Shown piece after piece: positions 43,164-51,375 of a stretch of DNA of 64,000 bases. A program made the translations under genes and the position numbers. The stretch spans positions 186,001-250,000 of the forward strand of contig NZ_CANMZV010000001.1 of the NCBI RefSeq assembly GCF_947502415.1, written 5' to 3'. Position 1 is the first letter of the stretch. Each line of letters starts with the position of its first letter. A model generated the notes under the pieces. It saw only the letters and a program-made list of their open reading frames with translations. It ran no database searches and was not told where the DNA came from. Source of the DNA: an uncultured Photobacterium sp. (GTDB lineage Bacteria > Pseudomonadota > Gammaproteobacteria > Enterobacterales > Vibrionaceae).

Positions 43164-43667
43164 TTAATTGGCTTTTTTGCGCTTAGTTAACTCGACCTTA
43201 CCACTGATTTCATGATAGCTGAGGTTGAAGGGGGCGGAGATAAATTCGTAGCTACATACGTTACCGGTTTTGTTATCACCTTGATATTCACCTGTTTTAT
43301 TAACCGTGTAATCGTCTCTGTTAAGGCTTGAATCGGGAAGCAGGTTTACCAGAATAGTTTCACATTCCTGTATATCTGCGATGATTCTAGGATAACCGTA
43401 TTTATTGTAATGAAGGTTATAGATCTTATATCCCCATAAACCGTTACGGTCTTCTATGGTGTTGGGGTTTGGTTCGCCATCTATCAGCCATTTGCTGTTA
43501 AATAGGGTGACAGCAGTAGAGAATGAACCTTTTAGACTATGAAAGGTAGATGCTCTGGCATCATCTTGTACATTAAGGAATCTTGGTGCTGCGGTTACAG
43601 AAAGAACACCAAGCAGAACAACAACGACAACTAGTTCAATTAATGAAAAACCACGCTGAAACTTCAT
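43164..43667 (-). CDS. Type IV pilin-like protein
   Basis: 167 aa. Class III leader with prepilin peptidase site RG/FSLIELVVVVVLLGVLSV, here F1 and Glu5 as in type IV pilins and type II pseudopilins. A single N-terminal helix is followed by a globular domain with a C-terminal Cys pair (about CETILV...NVCSYEF). MSHA-type pilins are the closest by eye. No pilus assembly genes are nearby, so it must use machinery encoded elsewhere. Confidence 0.85.
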   Translation of the reverse strand: MKFQRGFSLIELVVVVVLLGVLSVTAAPRFLNVQDDARASTFHSLKGSFSTAVTLFNSKWLIDGEPNPNTIEDRNGLWGYKIYNLHYNKYGYPRIIADIQECETILVNLLPDSSLNRDDYTVNKTGEYQGDNKTGNVCSYEFISAPFNLSYHEISGKVELTKRKKAN

Positions 43668-44066
43668 TGAGCCTGCTTCCTGAGCTGTGTTGTCTTTAAC
43701 AGCGTTAAAAATGACAGTATGTTTTATAGATAAATAAATGACTTACTATAGTATATGTGTGTTTTATTTTATACTTACGAGTTGCATAAAACTGTGACTC
43801 AGATGTTGTTTTTAAAATATCGGTCATAATTAACCCTTAGGTTGTGTGCTTGAATTGTCTATTGAGATATTTGTGCCAAGTTATGTCGTAAGTGGTGTTT
43901 CAAGCGTGATTTGCTGCGCGCAGTTGGAGAACTTCGATTCATTTCGTTGTGAATAGTTTCGTGAAATAAATTAGATCTGTGGGTATTGTACGCCGTTCTA
44001 TTGTTTTCGGTGATTTGCTTATATATACTTCGCGCTGATTTTAAAAGTCAGTACAATAAAATAATT
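43668..44066. other. Divergent spacer
   Basis: 399 bp between the pilin-like and beta-barrel genes. AT-rich; nothing recognised apart from presumed promoters. An in-frame extension of the barrel gene to 43986 is not favoured. Confidence 0.5.
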
Positions 44067-44699
44067 ATGAAACTGTTCACTCTTGTCACTATTCTTTGTG
44101 GGATTTTTGTTGCCTCATCGTCTCAAGCTAATGAGATTCGTGGCTTTTATGTCGGCGCCGGTGTTGGTTCAAGTGGCCTGAATGACCATGATAGTATGTT
44201 TGATGAACGTAACGATGTACGTACTGTTAATGACGATGGTAATGCATTTAAATTGATTACTGGCTATCAGATCACTCGCATTATTGCCTTAGAAGCGCAA
44301 TATACAAATTATGGTGATATTGATATTACTAATCCTTTGAAGCAACATAAAACAAAGTACACTTGGTCACCTGAGACTTTGTCTTTCTCTGCCAATACTG
44401 GTTATACTTTTGATAATGGGTTGCGTCCATTTGCTCTTCTTGGTTTTTCGTATATAGATTTGAATGAGTCGAATAAAGTACTAGATAAAGAAAACTATTT
44501 TGGTTTTCGCTATGGATTAGGTCTTGAATACACACCACCTGCGTTAAATGGTTTGAGTCTTCGCGCGGGGTATGAGGCAGATTATTTCTATATTGAAGAT
44601 AAAGAAGAGAGTCACACGAGTATTGGTAAATACAAGTTCTATGAGACATATGATTTTAGCCTCGACTCTTTTTATATTAGTATATCTTATAAATTTTAA
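44067..44699 (+). CDS. Outer-membrane beta-barrel protein (OmpA/Ail-like)
   Basis: 210 aa from the ATG at 44067. Signal peptide ending SSQA-NEIRG, then eight-strand barrel character: GFYVGAGVGSSGLNDHD at the start, ALEAQYTNYGDID, GYTFDNGLRPFALLGFSYID, FRYGLGLEYTPPALNGLSLR, and a terminal strand ending in YKF, the C-terminal Phe that barrel assembly needs. No periplasmic OmpA domain. Function unknown; relatives are general surface proteins. Confidence 0.85.
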   Translation: MKLFTLVTILCGIFVASSSQANEIRGFYVGAGVGSSGLNDHDSMFDERNDVRTVNDDGNAFKLITGYQITRIIALEAQYTNYGDIDITNPLKQHKTKYTWSPETLSFSANTGYTFDNGLRPFALLGFSYIDLNESNKVLDKENYFGFRYGLGLEYTPPALNGLSLRAGYEADYFYIEDKEESHTSIGKYKFYETYDFSLDSFYISISYKF

Positions 44700-44725
44700 A
44701 TTTCGCCGCGGTTTTACCGTAAATT

Positions 44726-44755
44726 AAGGCTGTGAATTGAACTATAGCCTTTTTT
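44726..44755 (+). terminator. Rho-independent terminator after barrel gene
   Basis: AAGGCT / AGCCTT stem with a 14-nt loop and T-run, 27 bp past the stop. Confidence 0.75.
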
Positions 44756-44757
44756 AT

Positions 44758-44788
44758 GGTTCACGCTAATCCGCAATGAACCTTTTTT
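44758..44788 (+). terminator. Second terminator-like hairpin
   Basis: GGTTCA / TGAACC with a 13-nt loop and TTTTTT on the plus strand, immediately after the first terminator and at the edge of the IS relic. Confidence 0.5.
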
Positions 44789-44795
44789 ATGTGTT

Positions 44796-45297
44796 CTATG
44801 TAAAAACATCCAGCACTGGAGGATCCCCACCGGCAGCGGTCACCAAAATAGGCATGACGTGAGAAGGTAAAACGATTGAGAAATTGGTGATGACTTCGCG
44901 GTGAGTTGTATTCGCTAAAAGGGAATGTTTGATCACTACACACCGAACGGCCGTCTAGAGTCTTGGAAGCTCTGAGTACCATTAGGCGTTCATATTCACG
45001 GACATCGACCCAGTCAATAAGCACAATAGGCTGAGGGTTGACTGAGCATATTTGATGGTAATGCCAACGATAAATATCGAGTCTGTCACGGTGCAAGTGG
45101 GTGTTACCTAATAAACGATTAATGCGCTTAATACAATGCTTTGCTTTTGACAAGAGCGCCCGGCCAAGCGAAGTCAGCGTCAGTGTATCTTCGTTAAGTA
45201 GTGCCTGTACTGCATCCATCAGTGATTGAAGTCGCTTTTTATGAATGTAGGGACATTGCTTATCAAGCTACTCGTGTAATATTTGAATATAATGCAT
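44796..45297 (-). pseudogene. Truncated IS4-family transposase
   Basis: The N-terminal third of an IS4-family transposase. From the ATG at 45297 the frame reads MHYIQILHE, hits a stop, then continues LDKQCPYIHKKRLQSLMDAV, LTLTSLGRALLSKAKHCIKR, LDIYRWHYHQICSVNPQPIV, WVDVREYERLMVLRASKTLD, up to SPRSHHQFLNRF. There the frame shifts, and the other frame adds VLPSHVMPILVTAAGG before a stop at 44796. The catalytic DDE region beyond is missing. Three lesions (nonsense, frameshift, 3' loss) make this a dead element. Confidence 0.85.
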
Positions 45298-45333
45298 CTT
45301 GTCTTCATTCTTTTGTTTTTGTGGTGAATCTAT

Positions 45334-45399
45334 TAGATCCGAAGGCAGGGTGCGTGTCTACTTATTGAACAGTAAAGGGTTTTTGTGGGGGATTCCTTA
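45334..45399. repeat. IS4-type element end, copy 1 of direct repeat
   Basis: Starts TAGATCCGAAGGCAGGGTGC and ends GGGGGATTCCTTA. It lies upstream of the broken transposase start, where the element's terminal repeat is expected. Nearly identical to 47938-48009 in the same orientation. Confidence 0.75.
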
Positions 45400-45409
45400 G
45401 TGGCAGGCG

Positions 45410-45928
45410 TTAGCCGCTAAAGGCGATATCTTTAGCGCCAATGCTCACTCTTACATCTGCAATCGTGATAAACAGTTTGTTTTCAGCATCTTGAAATGCA
45501 GTGAATCCATATTTTTCGTAGAAGTATTCTGCACCATCTTTAGCGTCAACGATAACAACAGGGAATGCTACAGTTTCACTGGCCATCAGCAATTTTCGAA
45601 GTGCATCAATAAGCAACCATTCGCCATAGCCATTACCTTTGTATCGTTCATCAACTGCAAGCCTTGCGATTAATCCGCCAGAGCTGGCATTATGATGCTT
45701 CTTTTGTAGTTTCGCTGATAGTGATGTTAAGTCAATTGGTGTCATAGTAAGCGTGTAATAGCCGACAACATGCTCGGTACAGTCTACATCTTCAAGCACA
45801 AATGTACGGGTGTTATCTTTCTTGGCTTGTTGACTCGCCATGATTTTCAAATAATTGTTTAGGGCATCAATACCACAATCAAAACGATGACGGTCATGCT
45901 TAGCTTTGTCTAATTGTACCGTCTTCAT
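45410..45928 (-). CDS. GNAT-family toxin (TacT-like)
   Basis: 172 aa. GNAT core: FDCGIDALNNYLKIMASQQA at the N-terminus, VVGYYTLTMTPID, the acetyl-CoA loop ARLAVDERYKGNGYGEWLLI (R-x-x-G-x-G/Y form) and AEYFYEKYGFTAF with the usual C-terminal Tyr. Such toxins acetylate aminoacyl-tRNA and block translation. The start overlaps the antitoxin stop by 1 nt (TAATG), which is the standard arrangement. It lies among attC-like sites, a frequent home for these pairs. Confidence 0.92.
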   Translation of the reverse strand: MKTVQLDKAKHDRHRFDCGIDALNNYLKIMASQQAKKDNTRTFVLEDVDCTEHVVGYYTLTMTPIDLTSLSAKLQKKHHNASSGGLIARLAVDERYKGNGYGEWLLIDALRKLLMASETVAFPVVIVDAKDGAEYFYEKYGFTAFQDAENKLFITIADVRVSIGAKDIAFSG

Positions 45929-46200
45929 TATTGCGTTTTGTCCTTGTAACGAGCTGCCGCCTGTTGCAGTCGCGCATTAGGTTTAGCTGGTTCGTCAAGC
46001 GCATCCATGAGCATCATGGCATCTAGTTGACTTAGTTTAAGTTCTCGTTCTCGTTCCATAATTTGTTTCGCCTTTTCAACAGCGGCACTAAGAACAAATG
46101 AGTTAATACTAGACATGCCAGCGATAGCAGCGGCTTGAGATAGTAATTCTTGAGTATCAATGTCAACACGGGCAGTGATACGTGGTAGTGAAGCAGCCAT
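45928..46200 (-). CDS. DUF1778 ribbon-helix-helix antitoxin
   Basis: 90 aa from the ATG at 46200 (GGAGG 5 nt upstream). N-terminal RHH DNA-binding part (LPRITARVDIDTQELLSQAA, SSINSFVLSAAVEKAKQIME) and a C-terminal toxin-wrapping tail (MMLMDALDEPAKPNARLQQA). It neutralises the GNAT toxin encoded directly after it and should repress the pair by binding the inverted-repeat sites at 46216-46287. Confidence 0.92.
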   Translation of the reverse strand: MAASLPRITARVDIDTQELLSQAAAIAGMSSINSFVLSAAVEKAKQIMERERELKLSQLDAMMLMDALDEPAKPNARLQQAAARYKDKTQ

Positions 46201-46215
46201 ACAAACCTCCATTGA

Positions 46216-46287
46216 GTGTCAAAGTGGCACATTCAAAGTATGGCATGGTCGTTACTGATTAGCAATTGTTGTGTCACTTTGGCACAC
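46216..46287. promoter_or_regulatory. Candidate antitoxin operator pair
   Basis: GTGTCAAAGTGGCACA at 46216 and TGTGTCACTTTGGCACAC at 46270 are near-inverted copies of one half-palindromic site, about 40 bp apart, just upstream of the antitoxin gene. The layout fits autoregulation by a ribbon-helix-helix protein. Confidence 0.65.
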
Positions 46288-46290
46288 GGC

Positions 46291-46337
46291 TGACAAGCCA
46301 TCAAGGTAATGCATTACATTCGGCGGTTTTGGTATGG
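46291..46337 (+). repeat. Partial attC-like site
   Basis: Begins GACAAGCCATCAAGGT and continues CATTCGGCGGTTTTGG. It matches the first 46 bp of the attC-like site at 46944 at about three quarters of positions, but no complementary 3' arm follows, so it is truncated. Confidence 0.5.
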
Positions 46338-46425
46338 CTCTGGGTAGATAGCTGTAGCTATTGCAGCAAACTACTATAATGCAATTGGGTGTCAGCTTTA
46401 TCTATGACAATAAGAGGACAACAAT

Positions 46426-46731
46426 ATGTCGGCAGAAGATAAGTTAGGTGATTATGCAAGTGGGTTTGGAAGCTTAGATGCTAACGTCATTGCTGCTAAT
46501 GTAACGGCCGAATATAAGCTTCTCGATAAAAATGGTTCTGTCTATGAAACAGATGATTTGCCTAGATATATTGCTGAGCTCAGAAAATTTGGCGATAAAA
46601 TGGAGATCTCTAATGTCATGGTTGATGGCGACAAGGCTTGGTGTAAGTGGCAAGTAGGTGAAATTGTAGGGGCTGGCTTAATTACTTTTGATGAAGATGG
46701 TGTAAGCCAAGAACAGCTATTTTATTTCTAA
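46426..46731 (+). CDS. NTF2/SnoaL-like small protein
   Basis: 101 aa with AAGAGGA upstream. Pattern of an NTF2-like cone fold cut to a single domain: KLGDYASGFGSLDANVIAAN, VTAEYKLLDKNGSVY, DDLPRYIAELRKFGDKMEIS, MVDGDKAWCKWQVGEIVGAG, ending in a strand. Typical of polyketide-cyclase-like or steroid-isomerase-like proteins with open ligand pockets; catalytic residues not assignable. It sits between attC-like sites and was probably carried on a cassette. Confidence 0.7.
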   Translation: MSAEDKLGDYASGFGSLDANVIAANVTAEYKLLDKNGSVYETDDLPRYIAELRKFGDKMEISNVMVDGDKAWCKWQVGEIVGAGLITFDEDGVSQEQLFYF

Positions 46732-46943
46732 AGCTCCAGATTTATATCGCTAATGCTCCATATCAAGATTAGCCAGAGGGACCTAAATCACCTTTTATCC
46801 TGGTTGTTTGGCCCCTTCTGGTAACGTTATAGTATGTTTGTCAGTAATATGGTGCAACGCCGTTAGACTCGTTCATAGTTCATCACTATTGTGTTATTTG
46901 GTTTTAATGTGCAATGGTTTGACTATAAAGTGATATTTATCCA

Positions 46944-47046
46944 TACAAGGCATCAAGGTGACTTGCTACACTCGGCCGTTTTTGTTTGGAGTTTAGCGGG
47001 CTTGGTGAGTTTATAGTGGCGCATCTTATGCCCGGCGTTATGGCTA
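46944..47046 (+). repeat. attC-like integron recombination site
   Basis: The 5' arm GGCATCAAGGTG and 3' arm CATCTTATGCC pair with one extra C, like the extrahelical base of attC. The centre is CTCGGCCGTTTTTGTTTGGA... and the site ends in CCGGCGTTATGG, the position of the R' core. Length about 100 bp, in the range of vibrio superintegron repeats. Confidence 0.65.
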
Positions 47047-47129
47047 CCAAGTGTATAGGTTCAAATGAGTTTCGTGAAAATGGTCGATTTAGAGTACTAT
47101 GTTGGTAATTGAGCATAATGTAGTTATCT

Positions 47130-47420
47130 ATGACCATTGAAGTAACAAATCTACCAGAGCCTGAAGTCACATGTACCAACTGCCAAGCCTGCTGTTGTCG
47201 TTTAGAAGTTATGATTATTACTGATACTGGTGTGCCAGAAGAACATATTGTAACTGACGCGTGGGGTGGTGAAGTCATGGCACGTTTAGATGATGGTTGG
47301 TGTTCAGCTTTAGATCGCGAAACCTTGATGTGTACAATCTACGAAAATCGGCCTTGGATTTGCCGCGAATTTGAAATGGGTTCGTACGAATGCATTAATG
47401 AACGTACTGAAAATATGTAA
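47130..47420 (+). CDS. YkgJ-family cysteine-cluster protein
   Basis: 96 aa. Cys pattern CTNCQACCCRLEV near the N-terminus, then WCSALDRETLMCTIYENRPW and ICREFEMGSYEC, i.e. the CxxCxxCC...C...C...C layout of the YkgJ/UPF0153 family, thought to bind Zn or an Fe-S cluster. Role unknown. It directly follows the attC-like site, so it may be a captured cassette gene. No clear ribosome-binding site. Confidence 0.82.
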   Translation: MTIEVTNLPEPEVTCTNCQACCCRLEVMIITDTGVPEEHIVTDAWGGEVMARLDDGWCSALDRETLMCTIYENRPWICREFEMGSYECINERTENM

Positions 47421-47757
47421 CGGCTTTACTTAGCACTAATGGGTAGATGATTTCTTCTTTTTGCGGTCGTCTACTTTTCCTTCGAAATGCAGCATCGTTA
47501 AAACCTCCTTCCTATATTAACTGAATATCCTCAGTCTGAATTAACACAACAAAAAAGTGCTTCTAAATCTTATGCATAAGTCTTAAGTGGCGTATGATGT
47601 CCAGGTTTACGGCAGAGGTGAAAATTTGTTAGGCGCTAGCGTGCCAAATTAAGCTAACCGTTTGAAATTTAGCCATAACAAACGATTATGGCGTCAACAG
47701 ATAAATTTTAAGCTGCAGGAGGAAATTATAATCGATATTGATTTTTAAGGGATTTTT
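47421..47757. other. Scrambled spacer after cysteine-cluster gene
   Basis: AT-rich. It contains TTGTTAGGCGCTAGCG at about 47626, which has a GTTAGGC core like an attC end, and CCATAACAAACG at about 47682, like the start of a vibrio attC. Neither forms a full site by eye. No gene seen. Confidence 0.4.
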
Positions 47758-47778
47758 ATGAAATTAATGCCCCTGTGA

Positions 47779-47940
47779 TATTCAAAATTCGATCGATTGC
47801 GACTTCAGAGTTTATTCATCAAACCCACCACTAGAAAAGCACATTACTGGGAAGTTATTTACCCAACGTATAGAACGGCAGAATCTTACATTGAGAACAC
47901 GATTAAAGCGGCTCAACCGCAAAACTATAGGTTTCTCTAG
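47779..47940 (+). pseudogene. Unidentified gene tail abutting an IS end
   Basis: An open stretch without a start: KFDRLRLQSLFIKPTTRKAH, YWEVIYPTYRTAESYIENTI, KAAQPQNYRFL and stop. The stop codon TAG is the first triplet of the IS-end repeat (47938), so the original gene may have been cut there or ended there. The composition looks protein-like (aromatic and charged residues evenly spread). I do not recognise the family. Confidence 0.45.
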
Positions 47941-48009
47941 ATCAGAAGGCAGGGTGCGTGTCTACTTATTGAACAGTAAAGGGTTTTTGTGGGGATTCCT
48001 ATTCCTTAG
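47938..48009. repeat. IS4-type element end, copy 2 of direct repeat
   Basis: TAGATCAGAAGGCAGGGTGC to GGGGATTCCTATTCCTTAGC, same orientation as 45334-45399 with only a few differences over about 60 bp. No transposase sequence is attached to this copy. Confidence 0.75.
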
Positions 48010-48535
48010 CATCCAGCATGATTTTATAAATTGAAATCTTAAAATGTTTTTTATCAATAGGTCGGTTTGTTTTGGCTGTGATCATTGTTCCATAAAATGA
48101 TTGTAATATTAGTTAATTGATTATGGTTAAATAACCAAATGGATATATATCCTATTTGGAACAAATTCAGATCTAGTGCAATTAAAAGTGTGATGCTATG
48201 CGCAATAGGAGTATGCCGTGGGTGAATTTAGAGTATTTCAGCGGATTTTTTAATATAGTTATTTGTTTTAACTCAAAAATCTCTATTGCTGAGTCTATGT
48301 GGTTTGAATAAAAAAGATAAAAATTAGTTATAACTAAGTGTGATATGTGCCTGTTTTACATCAATCTTCAGAATGTTAATGTCTGTCTCGCTTTAAATTG
48401 CAAATAAGAACAATAGCTTAGTCAAGCAGCCTTGTATTGATAGATGCCTGCCCAGAGGAGAGGGGTGTGTTTGATTGTTTATCAATACTTACTTGCTTAT
48501 TGCTAATAAAGAACCGTTATATAAAGGAAAATATA
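48010..48535. other. Promoter region of the subtilase gene
   Basis: About 525 bp, strongly AT-rich, no gene, repeat or RNA recognised. The frame of the subtilase extends back to 48437 but without a good start. Confidence 0.5.
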
Positions 48536-50251
48536 ATGAAAGCCAGACAGTTTTATCTTTCGGCAATTTCTGGTGCCGTAATGGCCGCAATTTCATCACC
48601 AGCATTGGCAGCGATTGATGTTGTTCAACCTGTTCCCTTTGAAGAACTAACGACAGTTAAAGGGACTATTATTGAACAGGTAGAACAAGCTCCACAAGTT
48701 CAAACTCGTTTTAAGAGAAGCTTTGATAGTGTTTCTAGCCAACTTGAAGGCGATTGGTTCAATTTAGATCCTGAGATGGATGGCATTGAAGGTTCAAGCG
48801 TAGATCGTGTCTACGACAATATTACGTTACAGCCAAGTAATGAACCTGTCGTTGTTGCTGTTATTGATTCAGGTGTAGATATTCACCATGAAGATCTTCA
48901 GGGAAAAATCTGGGAAAACCCTTATGAGATCCCAAACAATGGATTCGATGACGACTTTAACGGTTATGTAGATGATGTCCATGGCTGGAACTTCATTGGT
49001 GGTCGTGATGGTTCTCATGTTGCTTATGATACGCTTGCGGTAACTCGTGAATATAAGCGTTACCTAGCTTATAAAGAGTTTGGTGTTTGGTTAACCCCTG
49101 AGGAAAAAACATATTTTGAAGGGATAGAGAAGGAATATCTGACGTTATCCGAAGCTGCAATGAGTAAGTACCAGGGCTTTAAGGCGCTTTATGATGAGGC
49201 TCAGGTAAGTAAAGCAGTATTGGAGAATAAACTTGGTCAGACAGATTTCTCATTGGCTGCGATTGAGCAGATCAGCAGTGATGATCCTGAAGTAATTCAA
49301 GCTGTTGATTTCTTAGTGAATACATTATCAACTTGGCGTTCATTTGAATATATGAACTCTATGATGGATCGCTATAGTTCAGCGGTTAAGTACCACTATA
49401 ACCTTTATTATGATCCACGTGCAGAGATTGTAAAAGATCAGCCATATAACCCATGGGAATTTACCTATGGTAATAACGACGTTATTGGCCCGGATGCATC
49501 GCACGGTACGCATGTGGCCGGGATTATTGCTGCAGATCGTTCAAATCAATTGGGCGTTCGTGGTGTGGCCGATAATGTGAAGATCATGGCGCTGCGTGTT
49601 GTTTCTAATGGTGATGAGCGAGATAAAGATGTCGCAAATGCAGTGCGTTATGCGGTTGATAATGGCGCGAAAATCATCAATATGAGCTTTGGTAAGGCAT
49701 ACTCACCTTATAAAGATGTTGTTGATGAAGCCTTCCGCTATGCATCTCGACGTGGTGTATTGTTAGTTCACTCTGCTGGTAACAGCCATACTGATAACGA
49801 CATTAAGCCAAGCTATCCAAACCGTTTCTCTCTTTACTATCCGGGTGAACGTATTGGCACTTGGCTGGATATTGGCGCTTCGGCAAATTATAAAGACCAG
49901 AAGATGGCAGCCAGCTTTACTAACTTCGGTAAAGATAGCGTAGATTTATTCGCACCTGGTTATAAGATCATGTCAACAACTCCGGGTGATGAATATAAAG
50001 CATTTAGTGGTACAAGTATGGCTTCTCCGGTTGTTTCAGGTGTTGCTGCCCTTGCTTTAACATATTTCCCTGATTTGAATGGACATGAGCTGAAGAAGGC
50101 AATCCTTGATACGGTAAGAACTTATGAAGGTCATATGGTTCGCAACCCGGCGACACCAGATGTGATGGTTCCATTCTCTGACTTATCAGCAACCGGTGGT
50201 GTTGTTGATGCGTATCAGTTGCTACAGCATTTGCAGAACGAGCAAAAGTAG
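48536..50251 (+). CDS. Secreted subtilisin-like serine protease (S8) with large insertion
   Basis: 571 aa from the ATG at 48536 (AAAGGAAA upstream). Signal peptide ending SPALA-AIDV. Catalytic Asp111 in VVAVIDSGVDIHHED, His323 in DASHGTHVAGIIAA, oxyanion Asn in VHSAGNSH, Ser494 in FSGTSMASPVVSGVAAL. Asp and His are 212 residues apart instead of about 30-40: an inserted helical region (TREYKRYLAYKEFGVWLTPE...) occupies the gap. Such insertions occur in a subset of bacterial subtilases. No C-terminal sorting domain. A terminator follows. Confidence 0.92.
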   Translation: MKARQFYLSAISGAVMAAISSPALAAIDVVQPVPFEELTTVKGTIIEQVEQAPQVQTRFKRSFDSVSSQLEGDWFNLDPEMDGIEGSSVDRVYDNITLQPSNEPVVVAVIDSGVDIHHEDLQGKIWENPYEIPNNGFDDDFNGYVDDVHGWNFIGGRDGSHVAYDTLAVTREYKRYLAYKEFGVWLTPEEKTYFEGIEKEYLTLSEAAMSKYQGFKALYDEAQVSKAVLENKLGQTDFSLAAIEQISSDDPEVIQAVDFLVNTLSTWRSFEYMNSMMDRYSSAVKYHYNLYYDPRAEIVKDQPYNPWEFTYGNNDVIGPDASHGTHVAGIIAADRSNQLGVRGVADNVKIMALRVVSNGDERDKDVANAVRYAVDNGAKIINMSFGKAYSPYKDVVDEAFRYASRRGVLLVHSAGNSHTDNDIKPSYPNRFSLYYPGERIGTWLDIGASANYKDQKMAASFTNFGKDSVDLFAPGYKIMSTTPGDEYKAFSGTSMASPVVSGVAALALTYFPDLNGHELKKAILDTVRTYEGHMVRNPATPDVMVPFSDLSATGGVVDAYQLLQHLQNEQK

Positions 50252-50281
50252 CTTTTAGAAAATAGAACTTAAGTAATCGCT

Positions 50282-50311
50282 GCGGGTAGGGGAAACCTTA
50301 CCCGCTTTTTT
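50282..50311. terminator. Rho-independent terminator after subtilase
   Basis: GCGGGTAGG / CCTTACCCGC stem and T-run. It overlaps the last codons of the convergent minus-strand gene. Confidence 0.85.
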
Positions 50312-51050
50312 CCTTATTGCAATCTTGTGCAATTTCCCACATGGCTTGAAACCATTCTCTTGCTAATTTAGTCATTTCGGCTCCTCTGATACGGTAGCGA
50401 ATTGTTTGTTCAATCAGTGCTGGATCTGAGCGAAACATTAAGAAAACTTCGTCATTGTCAAAAATTATCATGTTGATAAAAGGCACTTTTTCGTCCCATT
50501 CGAGCCCTTTAAATTGTCGGTTACTAATATTTAACTGCTTCGTACATTCTTCCTGAAACCATTCATAGGTTGCTTCATTATTTAATCCGACAAGCCGTAA
50601 GTAAGTTCGTCCTGATTGTGCATTTGCCCATTGGTCAAGGTCTTCATACCATCCTGCAGCAGCACTGGAATAGTTCGTGAGAATTTTCGGGGTATCAGGG
50701 CGAAAACCAGTAGCCCATATCTCTTTTTTTGTATGGGATAGAGCATCGCTTAATTCGCGGAATATTTGTTCTGTCGAGGTGATTGTTTTGAATTCTTGAA
50801 ACCCTTCTCTTCTGAAGAGCGCGGTGGCCTGTTCCCAGCGCTTGTTAGCCATTTTTCCAGTGTGTTCTACACGTGCGGCTATTACGGCAACAAAGATAAG
50901 AACCAGCATCAGAATAGTCTCGGTTTCAAGAATTCCTTTTAGCCGACCAAGTTTTCCTTGTGGAAGAAAGTGGAGCACATATGCGCCTATAAAGATGAAG
51001 GTGAGGATGCCATAAACGTAATGATGCCATTCCGACAGGTAATGTAGCAC
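50298..51050 (-). CDS. Membrane protein with a PLD-like/unknown cytoplasmic domain
   Basis: 250 aa. Two N-terminal membrane helices (about 8-30 and 40-62), then a cytoplasmic domain of about 185 residues: TSTEQIFRELSDALSHTKKE, IWATGFRPDT, RTYLRLVGLNNEATYEWFQE, FINMIIFDNDEVFLMFRSDP. The last block and the IWATG strand recall half of a phospholipase-D-like fold without the HKD catalytic motif, so it may be a non-catalytic member. This reading is tentative. Monocistronic, convergent with the subtilase gene. Confidence 0.6.
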   Translation of the reverse strand: MLHYLSEWHHYVYGILTFIFIGAYVLHFLPQGKLGRLKGILETETILMLVLIFVAVIAARVEHTGKMANKRWEQATALFRREGFQEFKTITSTEQIFRELSDALSHTKKEIWATGFRPDTPKILTNYSSAAAGWYEDLDQWANAQSGRTYLRLVGLNNEATYEWFQEECTKQLNISNRQFKGLEWDEKVPFINMIIFDNDEVFLMFRSDPALIEQTIRYRIRGAEMTKLAREWFQAMWEIAQDCNKEKSG

Positions 51051-51375
51051 ATCTAGCCCCTTACAGACTTGTAATGCTTAGTTGGGTAGGATCATCATTG
51101 GGTGATCCTGTATGAAAAATATCTGATGTGAAAGTATAGCTTGAATATAGCTCCCACTAGTGGGAAGTTGAGGGTTGCATTGATTTCAGTTGGTTATGTC
51201 TGCCGTTTTTATTGATTACCCCGAACTTTCGGCGGGACGACTTTTCTGATGATTAATTCAAGAAAAATGTAAATTCGTTTGGATCTCTGCAGGGCGGTTG
51301 CTATTCATTCGAATAGTAATAAAAAAAAACTCCACCATTTGAGATGGAGTTTTGTTCGGCTATTAGGGTAGGAGC
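51051..51375. other. Spacer
   Basis: 325 bp between two minus-strand genes; contains the BCCT terminator at 51321-51353 and presumably the promoter of the membrane protein gene. Nothing else seen. Confidence 0.5.
51321..51353 (-). terminator. Rho-independent terminator for BCCT copy 2
   Basis: On the minus strand AACTCCATCTC / GGTGGAGTT-type hairpin followed by nine T, 22 bp after the stop. Confidence 0.85.

Noticed and set aside
44761..45219. 152-residue intact protein of unknown function
   Set aside because: It is the middle of a broken IS4-family transposase; its last 40 residues come from a frameshift.
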